DNA of 64,000 nucleotides, taken from Pollenia angustigena. Taxonomy: Eukaryota > Arthropoda > Insecta > Diptera > Polleniidae. The DNA is taken from positions 198,232,208 through 198,296,207 of the forward strand of contig OV884058.1 in assembly GCA_930367215.1 (NCBI GenBank), in the 5' to 3' direction. This document shows positions 36,961-49,489 of this stretch, one piece after another (position 1 is the first letter of the stretch; every line of letters starts with the position of its first letter). The position numbers and the translations under genes were made by a program. The notes beneath the pieces were generated by a model that saw only the letters and a list, made by a program, of their open reading frames with translations, did not search any database and was not told where the DNA came from.

Positions 36961-36966
36961 AATGTG
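36961..36966 (+). repeat. 6-bp target site duplication, right
   Basis: AATGTG directly after the last base of the palindrome, identical to 22839-22844. Confidence 0.85.
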
Positions 36967-37360
36967 TGAATAAGATATATAATTACCTACCTATTACTAA
37001 GTTAATACGTAGCCTATTCGCGAATAAAAATTCTTAAAAAGTGATGCCAGATGAAAAATTTATTGATTGACACCGTATTTATATAAACTTTGTATTTTTT
37101 AAATAAAAAAGATCAAAAATTATTGTGTATTTTAAAATTTATTTGCACATTTTTTATTTAATTTTACTTTTGTTGTCATATGCATGTGCCACATCGAAAT
37201 AAAAACGTAAAACGGGTAAAAGTTTGGCAATGCTTAAAATCTTATTTGCAAATAGTGTCCTTAATCAAGAATTGTTTTTAATGAGTTAGCTATTCGCAAA
37301 TAAAAATTTTATTCTGTTTTAATAGTTCCGACTTTAGTTATGATTTTTGAATATGTGAGC

Positions 37361-37839
37361 GGTATAGATGTAAAGACTGCAATGTCCACTTTTTTCACAA
37401 ACGTAACTACTAATACCTCTTAGTTGTATTCAATGAATGCTTCCAATTTGTGAATATTACATTACCAGAAACACTTTTATCCCATAAAAAAGTATGTTCA
37501 AAAATTAAGAATTTATGAAAAATTAATTAAGAAAAAAACTAAGCCATTGTTAAGTTTAAGAATTTTATAACTACTGATTTTTTAAGTACTTGCCCATGTA
37601 AAACAGCGGCAATGTCCATTTGCTTAGAGCAAATACAGCAATCTCCAATTTTATTATTATAATTGCCAGCAATTCGCTGTATCGATTTGGTTGAAACTTG
37701 CGTCATATCATCATACCTTTTCTTATTTACTGAATAGCATGATATACAATTCATAAATATGAATATACTTTGAGCTAGAGTTTTTACTATTTATTACGAA
37801 AACTATAAATGTGGACATTGCAGTATTCGCATCTATACC
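37361..37839. mobile_element. TIR element with GGTATAGATG ends
   Basis: GGTATAGATGTAAAGACTGC followed by AATGTCCAC at the left is matched by GTGGACATTGCAGTATTCGC followed by ATCTATACC at the right, a TIR of about 29 bp with four mismatches. It is 479 bp long and contains one short open frame, annotated separately. No target duplication could be fixed, and the superfamily is not recognised. Confidence 0.75.
37539..37754 (-). CDS. small cysteine-containing ORF inside a TIR element (hypothetical)
   Basis: A 71-codon ATG-started frame nearly spans the interior of the 479-bp element. It contains two CxxC pairs: C3-x2-C6 near the start and 'CCICSK' in the middle, separated by a basic region with 'STKSIQRIAGNY'. 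The spacing of CxxC pairs could bind one metal ion, but no known domain is recognised. The frame may be a leftover of a longer transposase, a small non-autonomous protein, or chance. Confidence 0.25.
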   Translation of the reverse strand: MNCISCYSVNKKRYDDMTQVSTKSIQRIAGNYNNKIGDCCICSKQMDIAAVLHGQVLKKSVVIKFLNLTMA

Positions 37840-38737
37840 CCTCATGTGCCAATGAAATGCTTTACTTTTTGTATTAAATATTAAAAATATTACTAATACT
37901 CTAAATCAAATCTTGACATTTTAAATAACCCAAATTCTACTGTAATAATAACAATAAAAATCAAAGGGGGAAAAAAACACAGACACGAGATGTTTAAAAA
38001 CAGACTTTTTAATTTTTTTTTTTTTGTGAACTAAAACATAGAAACAAAGCATTTGTTTTTTATATTTTAAACGTTTTTTTTTTATGTATAAAGACGGGTT
38101 TGTTTTTGTTTTGGTTTTTTTCTCTATTGCACAGTTTTCGTTTTCCACTTTTTGCTCCTGCTTCTTTTTATTTTGCAAAAACACAAGAAAAAAAGTTACA
38201 TAATTTTGAAATAGGTTAATTTTGTATGCTTGTATATACGTATATTCATACAAATCCAAGTAGAAAAAAATGTTTGCAACTGGTTTTTACAATGAAAAGA
38301 AAATTTATTTGTTTAAATGATTATTATATTTTTAATAATAATAATATTTAATAACCCATTGACTGAGTGACCAGAGTATGTGAACTAATTAGTTGTGCCT
38401 TCACAGTCATTGAACAATCATTTATCTGGCAACACTTACTTTCATAGTAAACAAAAAAATTAAACGAAAATAGGTATAAACAAAGTAAACAGCAAAATAA
38501 TTTAATAAATTGCGGTTATATTTGCAGACAAATTTCTTTTGTAGACAGACGTGTTGGAATTAGCTTCAAGTATTTAGTTTTTAGTATTTTCATTTATGTG
38601 ATTTCAGGTAAAACTTTGATGTACCGCATTCTAAATGCCAGATTTTCGACTACTTTTTTAAGGATTAATGAATGCCATTTAGTAGTATAAGTTTATCATT
38701 TAACTTGAGGGTTACACGATCAAGTTTTTCCTATCAA

Positions 38738-38929
38738 GTTTTCACAACTTACCGATAGCTAAAAGTAGACTTTAACCGGCCTCATAAAAAGTGCTCCATT
38801 ATTAGAACTTTACTTAAGCCTAAATTGAGCGATAATGTAGATTAAGGTTCATCCTACCTGGTAGGTTAAAGTAAAGTTGTTAAACGGCCGATAAAATCCT
38901 ACCTTTAGCTATCGGTAAGTTGTGAAAAC
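38738..38929. mobile_element. 192-bp MITE with GTTTTCACAACTTACCGATAG ends
   Basis: GTTTTCACAACTTACCGATA and its complement TATCGGTAAGTTGTGAAAAC bound the element, with the match continuing inward ('gctaaaagtag' / 'ctacctttagc'). The right end continues into 'aggcc', as in the short MITE of the 4.7-kb unit. Confidence 0.85.
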
Positions 38930-40625
38930 AGGCCTTACACTTTTTTACCAATACACTCATGCTTTTAAAAATTGATACGAACTAGCCTTTAAAATTCTCT
39001 TTCCAGTGAGTGTTTCAATTTATGTCAAGAAAACAGCTGATTTCTAGGTTAGTGAGCAAATTTTTCGTTTGTCTTTATAAATTGTTTTCTTGATGACAAT
39101 GCAGGCTCAGTCAAAGCTTTCAATTTATGTAAATTTTGACAAGCAGTATATGTAACAGACTATCAAGAACAACTTGACCGTGTGGCCGCAGGGTAAAGAT
39201 GTTGACGTTAGTCTGAATAAAAGAATCTCAAGGCGATCTTGATGAACAATTAATTAAAACTTGTGAAGAAACTATGCTTATGCAAAATGTTTCTTTGTTA
39301 TGACGATTGCTTGGTATATGAGGCGCCGTCCTGCAAGAAAGATTTACGGAAAATATCCCATCTATTTCGTGGTCAAACTAATTTGTCTTATTTTTAAAGA
39401 AGTTAAGACGACTGATATTAAGACCCATAAAGCGCGTTAAACACTGATATTTTAAATGAAAAATTAAAAAAAAATGTAAAAGCCGAAAATATGGCTTAAA
39501 TCGCAAAATAGGAAACAGAGGAGGAGGAATCTCTATTTTTTTGCTTATTCTTATACAAAAATTAAAATTAATTCATACCTACATTAAAGCTGAGCGCTAA
39601 AGATACCCATCGACATTTAACTATTATTGAGTACTTTATTTCCATTATTTTTATACGTTGCGTAGTATAAGTACAATATATTTATTGCGCAAATATACAA
39701 TACCAACTCGCACATTTATTGTACAACACATTACCCAATATTTCTTTTTTCGCAATATAGTACATCAAAAGGCTAATCCTTTTATCCACTATATTGTTGA
39801 ACCTAATAATATATAAATTATTGCACAATAATATTACAAAAAAACTCTGATTCCGAAGGAATGTTCGATCAGTTTTGCACTTCGCCTAAGCAAATGGCAG
39901 CTTCATAAATCATAACGAAAGTTTTCTTAGCCATTTCGCCCCTACTGGTAGGACCCAGCAATGTTCCTTACGTCCTAGCTTTTTTTGAGTGTTGAAGTAT
40001 TATCTGTGGTATAATTAAACAAATCAATCAATCAAAAAATAACAAACATACTTTAATCAATGTCAAATTATACCGGCAAATCATCTGTGTGCAGTTCATT
40101 TATATGAGACCACGAATTTTTTTGCCGATCGTAACATAATTTTATAAAAAAAAGCCGCTGGTTTTGTGTTTTTATTTACAGTTCTATACAATTATATGTA
40201 TAAAGTAAGTAATAAAAAAATAATTTTAACAATTTGCAACAAGAAATTTTTTATTTTTAATTTTAAACATTTTATTTATTTAACAATCTGCAATTAAAAA
40301 CATACGGATTAATGTAGTAAGGCCCTATAAATGTCATAAAACTGCTTTAAATCGAATAAAATTTTACAAATTAAAAAACCAAAAACGATACATATTTTTA
40401 AGTTCAACCTACAATTTCAAATGACATTGTTAAACGTAAACTTTTTATTATTATTGTTTTTGGTATTGAAACTTTTTTTCAAAATTATGTCGCCGACAGC
40501 ACACTAAGGAAAAAAAAAGCGCGCAATCATGTTTTCAAAAACAATTTTTTTAATAATTTCTTCTTTTGGTGTATTACATCATTGTTAACGAAAGAAATCA
40601 CACACATACACACACAATTTATTTA
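38930..40625. other. AT-rich stretch without recognised genes
   Basis: No coding sequence was supported. 39850-39930 is a weak relative of 18140-18260. Confidence 0.45.
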
Positions 40626-40633
40626 GTAACTAC

Positions 40634-41057
40634 CCAGCGGGAAAACTCAGAAGACCTTCTCACTTCAGGCCTTTTTAAAGGCCTGTTTAAACATTTTTTT
40701 GATTTAATTACTATTCTTATCTAACAGCTAAACAATGCCTTATAGAAGGTCTCGGCTTTTTGGTATTAAAGATAAGATACACCTTCCACAATCGCTTCTA
40801 TGAGAAGGGTGTAGAGAAGAAGTAACATTTTTTGTATTGTTTTTTTGCACAAACAAAAGCAAAATAATAATTTTTTTTGATCCCATTACCATTCTTATGT
40901 ACCTGCTAAAGAAGCGAGAGCGGAAGCCCTACTCCGCAATGACAACGTGTGTAAAAATGATATGAGTATGGAATGGAGCGAGCAGGCCTTGTTTTTCCAA
41001 AAGAAGGAGTATAGAGGCCTTCTAGAAGGCATCCGTACTCCTTCTTTTTCTCGCTGG
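40634..41057. mobile_element. 424-bp hAT-type MITE
   Basis: TIR CCAGCGGGAAAA at the left and TTTTCTCGCTGG at the right are flanked by an exact 8-bp repeat, GTAACTAC (40626-40633 and 41058-41065). An 8-bp target duplication is the hAT hallmark. Internal 'gaaggtc', 'gaaggc' and 'gaagggt' motifs recur. The 74-codon minus frame over it is not a gene. Confidence 0.9.
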
Positions 41058-41637
41058 GTAACTACACTTTTGCTCTTCCAGACGTAAAATAAAATAAAAT
41101 CATATACAAATTTTTGCACAACAAAACTAATACTTTAATAAAATAAAAGTAAAGAAAATAAACTAAACTCAAATTAGTCAAAAAACAACCTAAAACGCCC
41201 AAATCATGTTGATATGAAACGTTTTTTATTTTACAAAAAAGTAATAAAATTATAAATTAAATTAATAAATAAGTGAAATCTCTTTTCTTTGATCTAAAAT
41301 TGTTTTTATTTTTGATATTAAAAAAGATATAAAAAACATCAACAATAATTTATTTTGCTGACATAATCTTGTCAATAAGTCAAGTGCAAAAACCGTCAAG
41401 CAGTCAGTATGTGTATTTACTTTTCACTTTGTTACTCGATTTGGTCTGTAAGTTACGTAGACATACATCGTAATCTTCATCATCATCGTCTTGAGTATAA
41501 TTTTTTTTTTTTTCTTAAAACTCATTTTTTTTATAGACACGTTCGATAATAAACTTTAGATATTTTTCAAAGAATTAACAACACTTCTTATTTAATTGTT
41601 ACTGTACTTTTTTTCAATATGTGTTCATTCAGACACA

Positions 41638-41995
41638 CCCTGCAAATAAAATTGGACCACCTGATCCATTTTGATAAAATGGACTACTCCATGGACTAGT
41701 CCGATGTAATGCAAGCATGGACCATGTCATTGTTAAAAAGTGGTTGTTTCGTTTTTCAACGACATGCTTTCGTTTTTAAACGACTTCAAAACTAATCCTC
41801 TTGACTATACCATGAAGTAGTTTTAAAACTACTCCTTAGTGGTCCAAAGGTGGGTTATATGGTCCTCTCCTAGGACATCGTAATGTTAAATAGACCAGGT
41901 TTTTTTCATACGTTTGGGTTACTTTTGGACTAGTCCTGGTCCCTTGTGGACTACTCTTTACACGCGTGTTTGGACTGGTCCTATTATTTGCAGGG
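41638..41995. mobile_element. 358-bp MITE with CCCTGCAAATAA ends
   Basis: CCCTGCAAATAAAATTGGAC at the left and 'ggtcctattatttgcaggg' at the right are imperfect inverted repeats. Internal 'ggactagtcc' palindromes recur. An inverted second copy lies at 20213-20562. Confidence 0.8.
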
Positions 41996-42640
41996 CGGTC
42001 AAACACACATACATGTGTACATAATCAATTAAGTGTTAAGAGGAAATTCAATAGAGTGTAAATTTAGCGATTTTCCAAATACATAAAGCAATTCAAATTT
42101 GCAATTAGTATTATCTTACAAAATTTATAAAAGTAAAACATTTCTTAACTTTAAGGAAATTATTTTAATAGCTTCTCCGTTTTCAAACTGATGTGTGTTA
42201 ATATCCTCCTGATTACAAAAATATTTAAAAATATTTGACTGAACATGGAAACTATGCCGGAAAAAGGTTTAAATCTATTCAAGATCTTCGAGAATTGACC
42301 CCTGTTACGAAATGCTGTCATCTTCATGTTATGAAGAATGCTGTTTACAAGCTCATATGCTATAAATCGTACGAAATAATAACTGGAGCGATTTAATTTG
42401 TTAAGATTATCAAAGTAATTTTTGGGAATACAAAATTTTTTTTTTTAAGATTTTCAAAAAAGAGTTTTCATATACATAGGTTTTGAAAGCAACAACAACA
42501 TTACAAAATATTTATGACTTTGTTTTTGCTTTCAATGTAATTCTTTGGCGTTGCGTTTTACATAATTAGGGCCAACCTGTTAAAAAGTTCAAAGTTAACC
42601 AACTTTCTGCCGCAAACTCATCAAAATGTTTTTTGTGTAA
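41996..42640. other. no recognised features
   Basis: AT-rich single-copy-looking sequence; nothing supported. Confidence 0.4.
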
Positions 42641-42645
42641 CTTGT

Positions 42646-43924
42646 TACACACAGAAAAAAATACCAATGTTAAAATAACATGGCGAAATGTTGATTGAGA
42701 ATCATGGTAAATTTTTGCAAAAGTATGCCCTTTATTTAAATTTATCATTATTTTATATTAATTTTAAATGAAAAATATTAAAATAACCTTAAATCACGTT
42801 TATTTAACATTATTCACTGTTAACATAACATTGTTCAATATTTCATCCATAATAACCTGTTTCATATTAAAATTAAAAGTTTTTCTTGTAAAATTAACAT
42901 GCATACATACTTAAGTATGTACATTTTTTTATTTTCATGTTTAAAATATGTTACAAAAGAAGACAATTCCCGTATTCTTTTAATTAAAATTATTTAGTTA
43001 AATAGTACATCAAGTTTTCAAAGTAGAATGATGACGAAACCCATATCGGGCCATTCTGCTGTTAACAAAGGAGATACAAAATAAGTAAAACATGTCTTAC
43101 AGGGGTAAGTGTTTTGAGTTATAAAATAAATGCATATGTTGTCTCCACACTGTTATATCATACTCCAACCAATTTGATTCTACATGAAATTCACGTTGTT
43201 TCAACTTGAAATAACTTTCATTCAACGTGATTCGGATTGTTATTTCAATATAAATGACATTTTGCTCTAACTTTACTGCAATGTTAAATCAACATGAATA
43301 ATTAGTATTGTGGTTATTTTGTTGAACTATTTATGGTTTTTAATCCAAATTTTTTAATATTTTTTAATTAGGCTTAAGTTCATGAAATTTAATTTTTATT
43401 AAATTATTTTTGTGAAGAAAGGAATTTTACAACATGAAAATTAATTAAAATTGTTATTGATAATCTTTCATTCTTGACGTGGCTCGGGCTCGAACCCTGG
43501 CCGGCAGGTTACCATGACATGTTTCGATCGCAACCACTCGATCTCCTCAGATGGATTTGCCGTCTTACACTCGCAGCCATCGACGACTGCTGACGTCACT
43601 AGTCAAACATCAATCCTTAAACCAAATTGTATTTTAACATTTGGTAGATCGAAATTTGCTTTCCTGAATGATTATCCATTTTAATTGATTTTACATGTTT
43701 TTTCCTTTACTTCTGTTTTTTCGTACTTTCGTCAAGAATTTTTCTTGAAGTCCAAGTACATTTTTTATGAATAATAGTTATTTTAAAAGAAAAAAATATT
43801 GTTTGCAAGTTATTGTAATATCATGTTAAATTAACATTAAACAACAATGAAGCAAAATCACTACTGAAAAATGTAAAATCAACCTTGTTTTGAACGAATT
43901 TACATTGATTTTTCTCTGTGTGTA
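42646..43924. mobile_element. 1.28-kb TIR element with TACACACAGA ends
   Basis: The left end 'acacacagaaaaaaatacc' followed by 'aatgtt' and the right end 'acattgatttttctctgtgt' are inverted relatives. The interior is full of 'aacatgttaat'-like short inverted motifs. A partial inverted copy is at 47944-48500, an end fragment at about 55380-55430 and an internal fragment at 12400-12620. A block with a tRNA-like core (about 43310-43790) lies inside. No coding capacity. Confidence 0.7.
43478..43610 (-). pseudogene. tRNA-like core (SINE-type), copy 1
   Basis: On the minus strand a B-box-like GGTTCGAGCC (43487-43496) and an A-box-like GAGATCGAGTGGTTGCGA (about 43530-43547) occur, with more spacing than a plain tRNA. 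The same core, diverged, is at 53277-53410, with the same flanks, so this is a repeat family and not a tRNA gene. Confidence 0.6.
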
Positions 43925-44369
43925 TGTGAAAAACATTAGTTTAACTTTTTTTTGACAGAATTCTACAGAGTGCTCGCGCATGTACTTCTTTCTACCTTAA
44001 CATCTGTTTTATCTTCTACACTTTCGTTTTCTTTTTAACTCTTTTGAACGTCTTAAGTTAATTGTAACACCACGAAACTCTTTCAAATGGATCCCCATCA
44101 TTGAACCAATTCGTACAAGGTTAAAAATAAAAAGTCTTTTAATTTACTGTCCAAAACATCGAACAGCTCCTTAAAGTTTCCAGAACCAATGATAGCCGAT
44201 ACGACCTAAAGGTAAATTTAATTCATGGTTTTACGGTCTTATGGAAAGCAAAAGCACAGAAAGATCAGTCCAAATGTGTCGCTAGGGCCAGAACAAAAAT
44301 CTACTTCTTAAGTTAGATTTCATTCCATTGGCAGCCGCAATCAATTAAATCTCACGTGGGTTAGTTTTT

Positions 44370-44985
44370 CCCGTCTCCCAGGGCTATGTTGTTTGCTTTC
44401 TGACATTCTCGCTCAGCCATCCATTTGAATCAACGAAGGAGTGGATCCCGTTCAAATCAATGTCAGAGAGACAAAGTTTGTGACTAAGGGTTTTTCGTCC
44501 AAACAGTTCGAGTCTTAGATCTCCGAACGCTGGGAAATGACAGGGAAGGTGTTGCTTCTTCTATATAAGTCATTGTAAGTGGTCCTAGCCTTTAGGAGTA
44601 TTTTTCAATGGGCCAGTGGCCGGTTATATCCGCAATTAATTTTCTGAGTTGAAGTCTGGACAGCTTAAAAGCCCGCCTAGTAATTTTTTCATCTATAATA
44701 GGCCGGAGTTTTCTGGTTTCCCAACAGGTAGTTTCATCAAAACATCTCTGACGGGCAGTAAGATGAAATTTGTGTGCAATCAGTTGCTTACTCCTCGGAA
44801 GCAAAAATCCTATTTCATGTTAAACCGCTCCGATTCAAGGTGGCGCCTGCAGCCATATAGTTCCCTGCATGCCCCTGTGTACTGGGACTCATTTAAGGGT
44901 AAGCACTGAATGTCTTGCTATCTCCTCCAGAGACATCCGACCTTCTTGGACTATTCTTAGGGCTAAAAAATCAGAGCAAGTTAAA
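44370..44985 (-). pseudogene. non-LTR retrotransposon 3' end (RNase H tail and C-terminus)
   Basis: On the minus strand 'HSVLTLK', a stop, then 'VPVHRGMQG' (about 44860-44910) fits the end of RNase H ('W.PGH.G..GN'). Further on, 'RRAFKLSRLQLRKLIADITG' and 'HWPIEKY' (44592-44670) fit the 'LSR.QLR.L.G.LTGH.PL' block found after RNase H in I/Loa-type elements. A last block, 'LSFPAFGDLRLELFGRKTL' in another frame, follows. Several stops and frameshifts show it is dead. The upstream half of this RNase H lies at 46124-46315. Confidence 0.7.
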
Positions 44986-44989
44986 CTCT

Positions 44990-46120
44990 CTTGTTGGTTT
45001 AAAATTTGTTTAAACCAACAAATCTATCAAACACTTAACATATAAACCATCTTTAAACGCATAAAACTGGGCGTTTAAACCACAGAATACACAGAACTGT
45101 AAAAAGTGACGTGTGAAAAAGGTCCAAATCATTTGCGAGGGTAGCTTTCGAAGAATGACACAGAAAGCTTTTTTTGGTAGTGAAGTGGCAAGGTGTAAAA
45201 ACAGGCCGCAACAATCAACACAAATGGCGTGATCAAAACAAAAATAACAAAACACAAACCCCGTTAAACAAATGCATTAGTTCAACAAACGTTGTTTTTT
45301 GTGCAAAAAAAATTTATTTAGTAATATTGTTTTGTTTTATAATGTTATTTACTTATGCCCAATTTTCAGGATAGTATTAAAATCAATATTAAATTAATTT
45401 TCATAACAAACTTAAATCGTATTTAAAACAGATTGGTTTTTTGAGTTTTATTTGAAAAGTCTTATTTAATTAAGATAAAAGTATGGTAGCACTACTAAAT
45501 ACAAAAAAAAAAAATATAAAAAAGTGTATTTATTTACATGGTGGTCTGAAAAAACAGCTGAATGTTAATTCTTTGCCTGTTGTTGTTTTATTGTTGTGAT
45601 ATTGAGGCCACCTTGCTAAAATATTACAATGGTTACTTAAGTTGAAATTAAGTGTACCACATCGGTGACTTAAGTTTTATTTAAGTTTTTAGTGAAGAAG
45701 AGAATTTTGTATTTAAAACGATTTTAAAAATAAATGTGTTTTAATATCAATCCTGAAAATTGGCCATTAATTAAATATTATTTACTTGTGTTGTGGTGAA
45801 CTTAAAAGTTAATTTTTACAACAGTTTTGTAAATAAATCTTAACTAAATAAATTTGTGTTCATTGTATTGCGGCATAGAATATGATGAGAAGAGAAATGC
45901 AAAAGGGCAGCTTTCTTTGAAAGAGACAAAAAAAAAACGCAAAATCTTCCGCCTCGTGACAGTTCTGTGTATTCTGTGGTTTAAACTACCAATACAGACC
46001 ATATAAATTTGATAGGATTTATCGTAGTGCTGCCGCATGGTTTATTTTAACTAAATAAATTAAATGGGACACTGATTTTAAGTTGCTTAGTTTAAACTAC
46101 ATATAAATTCAAGTTTAATT
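44990..46120. mobile_element. insertion inside the non-LTR RNase H
   Basis: This 1.1-kb AT-rich block separates two halves of one RNase H domain on the same strand. It starts near the hairpin 'ttggtttaaa...tttaaacca' and ends near 'aactaaaccagc'. Exact ends, target duplication and family are not resolved. Short open frames within it have no recognisable similarity. Confidence 0.5.
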
Positions 46121-46123
46121 CAA

Positions 46124-46315
46124 CTAAACCAGCGTTGAAACCATCAATGATTTATTAGCCATTAGTGTGATAAGCACATTCTGTAGAGATCTTATCGCCG
46201 CTTTACTATCGGTAATAATATGAATATTCCTGCCAGATATCTCACCACAACGAATGTGCATCGCGGCTGTGTAGAAGGCCGTTATCTCGGCAAAAAAAAT
46301 ATGCCTCTTACACAA
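46124..46315 (-). pseudogene. non-LTR retrotransposon RNase H, N-terminal half
   Basis: The minus frame reads 'IFFAEITAFYTAAMHI' and 'RNIHIITDSKAAIRSLQN', matching the E-helix ('.AE..AI..A') and the 'I.TDS.AA..AL' strand with the catalytic Asp of retroelement RNase H. It breaks off at about 46124 and resumes at about 44985, so a 1.1-kb insertion splits the domain. Confidence 0.8.
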
Positions 46316-46439
46316 GGTATAACTGCCTATGATTGGGGTTTAAGCCGTAGCAATCACGTGATTAACGGAGTTTCTCAAAAACAAAATTTCAATAGAGGTA
46401 GTAAACGAACAGGCTTGGCTATTTTTCCATTACGACCAG

Positions 46440-47940
46440 ATTCATAAATTTAGGGATATGGTCCCTAATTATTTCCATTATCTTGCAATTTTATTTTGAT
46501 TCATCTCGATATGTCCACGAAGAAATCTTCTTTTTAAGGCGTCGTCTAAGTCCATAAAATACTCATCAGTCCTTATATTCTTTTGTATGCTTCTGAACAT
46601 CAGGACTCATATATTCAATAGCTTAGTCTTCTCCTTAAGTTGAGCTCTGTTCTATATCTGGAAATCTTATTGATATGTTTAAGTTGAATTCTTAAGAGCA
46701 AAGGCTTCCAACGATATAAGCTTGGTCCTTTCTGAAAAAGTCCTTCCATTTAAGTTAAATAGCATTTCTATATGAATGCCGAGTAAGTGCCGGTATTGTG
46801 TTGTGATGTTTGAAAAACAATACAGAGGTCATATGTATTTCCACACTTTTGAGATGTGCAACTTTGTTGGACTAAAAAGTTCATCGTTATCTGCCTAAGC
46901 TACCAAGTCCTCGAAAGGTATAAGGTGTTAAAATATATTCTGACGAGTTAGTAGAGTTTTTGAGGAGTTTTTACATAGTAGAATTGGACGAACTTAAGCA
47001 GTATATATCTGGTGTATGATTTTCAAAGATGGCCGCTAGTTCTTACAAGTAGCCTACTAAGCCCGATTCATGACATTAAGTATGACGCTAAGCTTAATGT
47101 TCAGAATAACACCGATACACCTTGTCGGAATAATTAAATTCAATGTGATTTTGGAAATTAAATATCTTATACTCTTCTTTGTCTTGATAGGATTTATAGC
47201 GAGTCTTTGCTGCTAGAGACGATTTCTGGCAACTCTAAAAAACGTCTTAAAAAAACTGAAGAAAAAGTCCAAAATTGCAAGCAAAGCTTTAATATTTTAA
47301 ACAACTTCAAGGGTTAATTTTTTTTATCGAAAATGTTTGGACAACATTTAAATCATATCGAACCACAAACGCCAAATCTGTTCATTACAGTAAAATAAAA
47401 TATAAAAAAACGCCACATTAGCTATTGACAAATCAAAGTCCATGTCCATCATTTGTGCAATACAGGTTTAAATTTTTTTCAATTCTGTATTTTATTTCTA
47501 TAAATACTTTCTTTTCATTTCACTTTTTATTAACTTTTTAGTAATTTTATTTTTTTTTTAACACAACATATTAACACTTTGTCTGTCTTCTTCCTCTTTT
47601 TTTTATCATGTACGTGTTCATATTCGGTGTAGAGGGGGTTTTTTAAGTGAGTTACTAAGACAACGTGTGTCAATTTGTGTGGAATTTGTCACATTTCTTA
47701 CCGGTATTTAGTGACAATCAAATTAAAATGATTTCAAAGTATTTGTGATAGTAGTAGCAAAAACATACATACATATACATCACAGTTTGTCATTAAGTCG
47801 GCCTTTTTGTCAGCATGAGTACACCCACCAATTTTTGGCCATATAAAAAAGTATGTCAAATAAATATTGACTTTAACAATATTCCAAATGTAAGCTTCAG
47901 AGAGAGACTGCGAGTGCAAAACGTAGTGAATGTATAATAC
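46440..47940. other. unassigned sequence
   Basis: Possibly more of the non-LTR element upstream of RNase H on the minus strand, but no reverse transcriptase motif (YADD-like) was found. The remainder is AT-rich with nothing supported. Confidence 0.35.
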
Positions 47941-47943
47941 ATA

Positions 47944-48500
47944 CACGCAGAAAAAAATCAATGTAAAATCCTCGAAAACAAGGTTGATTTTACATTTTTC
48001 GGTAGTGATTTTGCTTCATAGTTACTTCATGTTAATTTAACATGATTTTACAATAACTTGCGAACAACATTATTTTCTTTTAAAGTAACTATAATTCATG
48101 TTAATTTAACATTTCCGTATAGTTAGAGCAAATGACATTCATATTGAAAACAAACACTCTGAATCACGTTGAATGAAAGTTATTTCAAGTTAAAACAACG
48201 CGAATTTCATGTAGAATCGAATTGGTTTGAGTTTGAAATAACAGTGAAAAGAAGCTTCAGAGACAACATATGCGTTATTTAAAGAATTATTTTAAACACT
48301 TACCCACGGAGCCATGAAAAAGAGAGAGAGAGAATATAATTATTTATTTTCCTGTAATACATGTTTCACTTTTTTGTTTTTAGAAGAACTCACAATTAAA
48401 AGACAACAGCAAAATGTCCCGATATGGTTTTCGTCATCATTCTACTTTGAAAATTTTAAGTACTATTTAACTAAATAATTTAAAAAAAAGAACACGGGAT
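47944..48500. mobile_element. truncated inverted copy of the TACACACAGA element
   Basis: Read in reverse, 'acgcagaaaaaaatcaatgt', 'gtagtgattttgcttca', 'catgtagaatcgaattgg' and 'cgtcatcattctactttg' match 43925 back to about 42968. The far TIR is absent. Confidence 0.7.
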
Positions 48501-48894
48501 TTTTTTTCTATTTATAAATAATTCAAGACATGAAGCTTTGATATAAGTCTGAGTTCATACGGCTCATGTCTTATTGACAAGATTCTTTCTTTTTCTTCGT
48601 TGAACATGAATTAGCGTTCAAATGATTCATGTCATGTTGACGACATGTGCTTTTTTGATATTGAAAACAATAACAAAATTAAACAACGAATGAAAAAGCA
48701 AAACGTAAAGACAGTACATGCATCTGTGTACTCGTTTCTTTTCCCCTCGTCCCTCTCGCCTATAAAGTAGCAATCTTGTCAATAAGACATGAGCCGTATG
48801 AACACAGACTAATTATGGGTAAGACATTTTGTGTTTAAAATTCTTATTCGCTTAACAGTTTTATTTGAATAATAAATTTAGCTTTTCTAAATCT

Positions 48895-49150
48895 TTGTAA
48901 AATTAGAGGCAGTCGTGCTAATTTACCTATATCTCAGTCATTGCAACCATCTATCTGGCTGAATTTCAATGAAAAACTTTAACGCATTATATGTGGGTCT
49001 CTCGAAAACCCATTTCATCATACCAGACGCACAGATGGGCATCATTAAATCAACTTCGCTACTCATAAGGACCTAGAAGAGATCCATGTGGTAGAAATTA
49101 CAAACGAAATGAACAACTTAATATACCCTTCCGACTTGTGGTGGTGGTAT
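48895..49150. repeat. diverged relative of the 4.7-kb-unit dispersed repeat
   Basis: 'attagaggcagtcgtg', 'tctggctgaatttcaat', 'gaaaacccatttca' and 'gtagaaattacaaacg' follow in the order seen at 685-1005. In place of the GACGGACA tract there is only one diverged 'cagacgcacagatgg' stretch. Confidence 0.7.
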
Positions 49151-49489
49151 AAAAACAACAAGTTAAGTCTCCAAACTGGTAATTTTGTTGCTTGAAAGGG
49201 GAAGAAACGCTTGATCTCAAAAAAATTTATTCCAAAATGGGACACTTAACAAAAATCTACAGATATTTAAAAACTAAGCCAATATTTAATAAAAAAAAAA
49301 CAAAAAATAAAATATCAAAATTTTTGTCAAAATATTTGTTTCTCAAAAAATGAAATAACATAAAAGTTTCTATCTAACAATTCCTTCAATTCAAAATTAG
49401 AATGTTTTTCCCTAAAAAATCGTTGTTTTTGGAAAAAATCGCCAAAATTTTAGTTCACAAAATTCACATTGGAAAAGCTACCATCCAGC

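Noticed and set aside
37921..38259. 112-codon Lys/Phe-rich minus frame
   Set aside because: Poly-A/T driven low complexity, with no homology visible.
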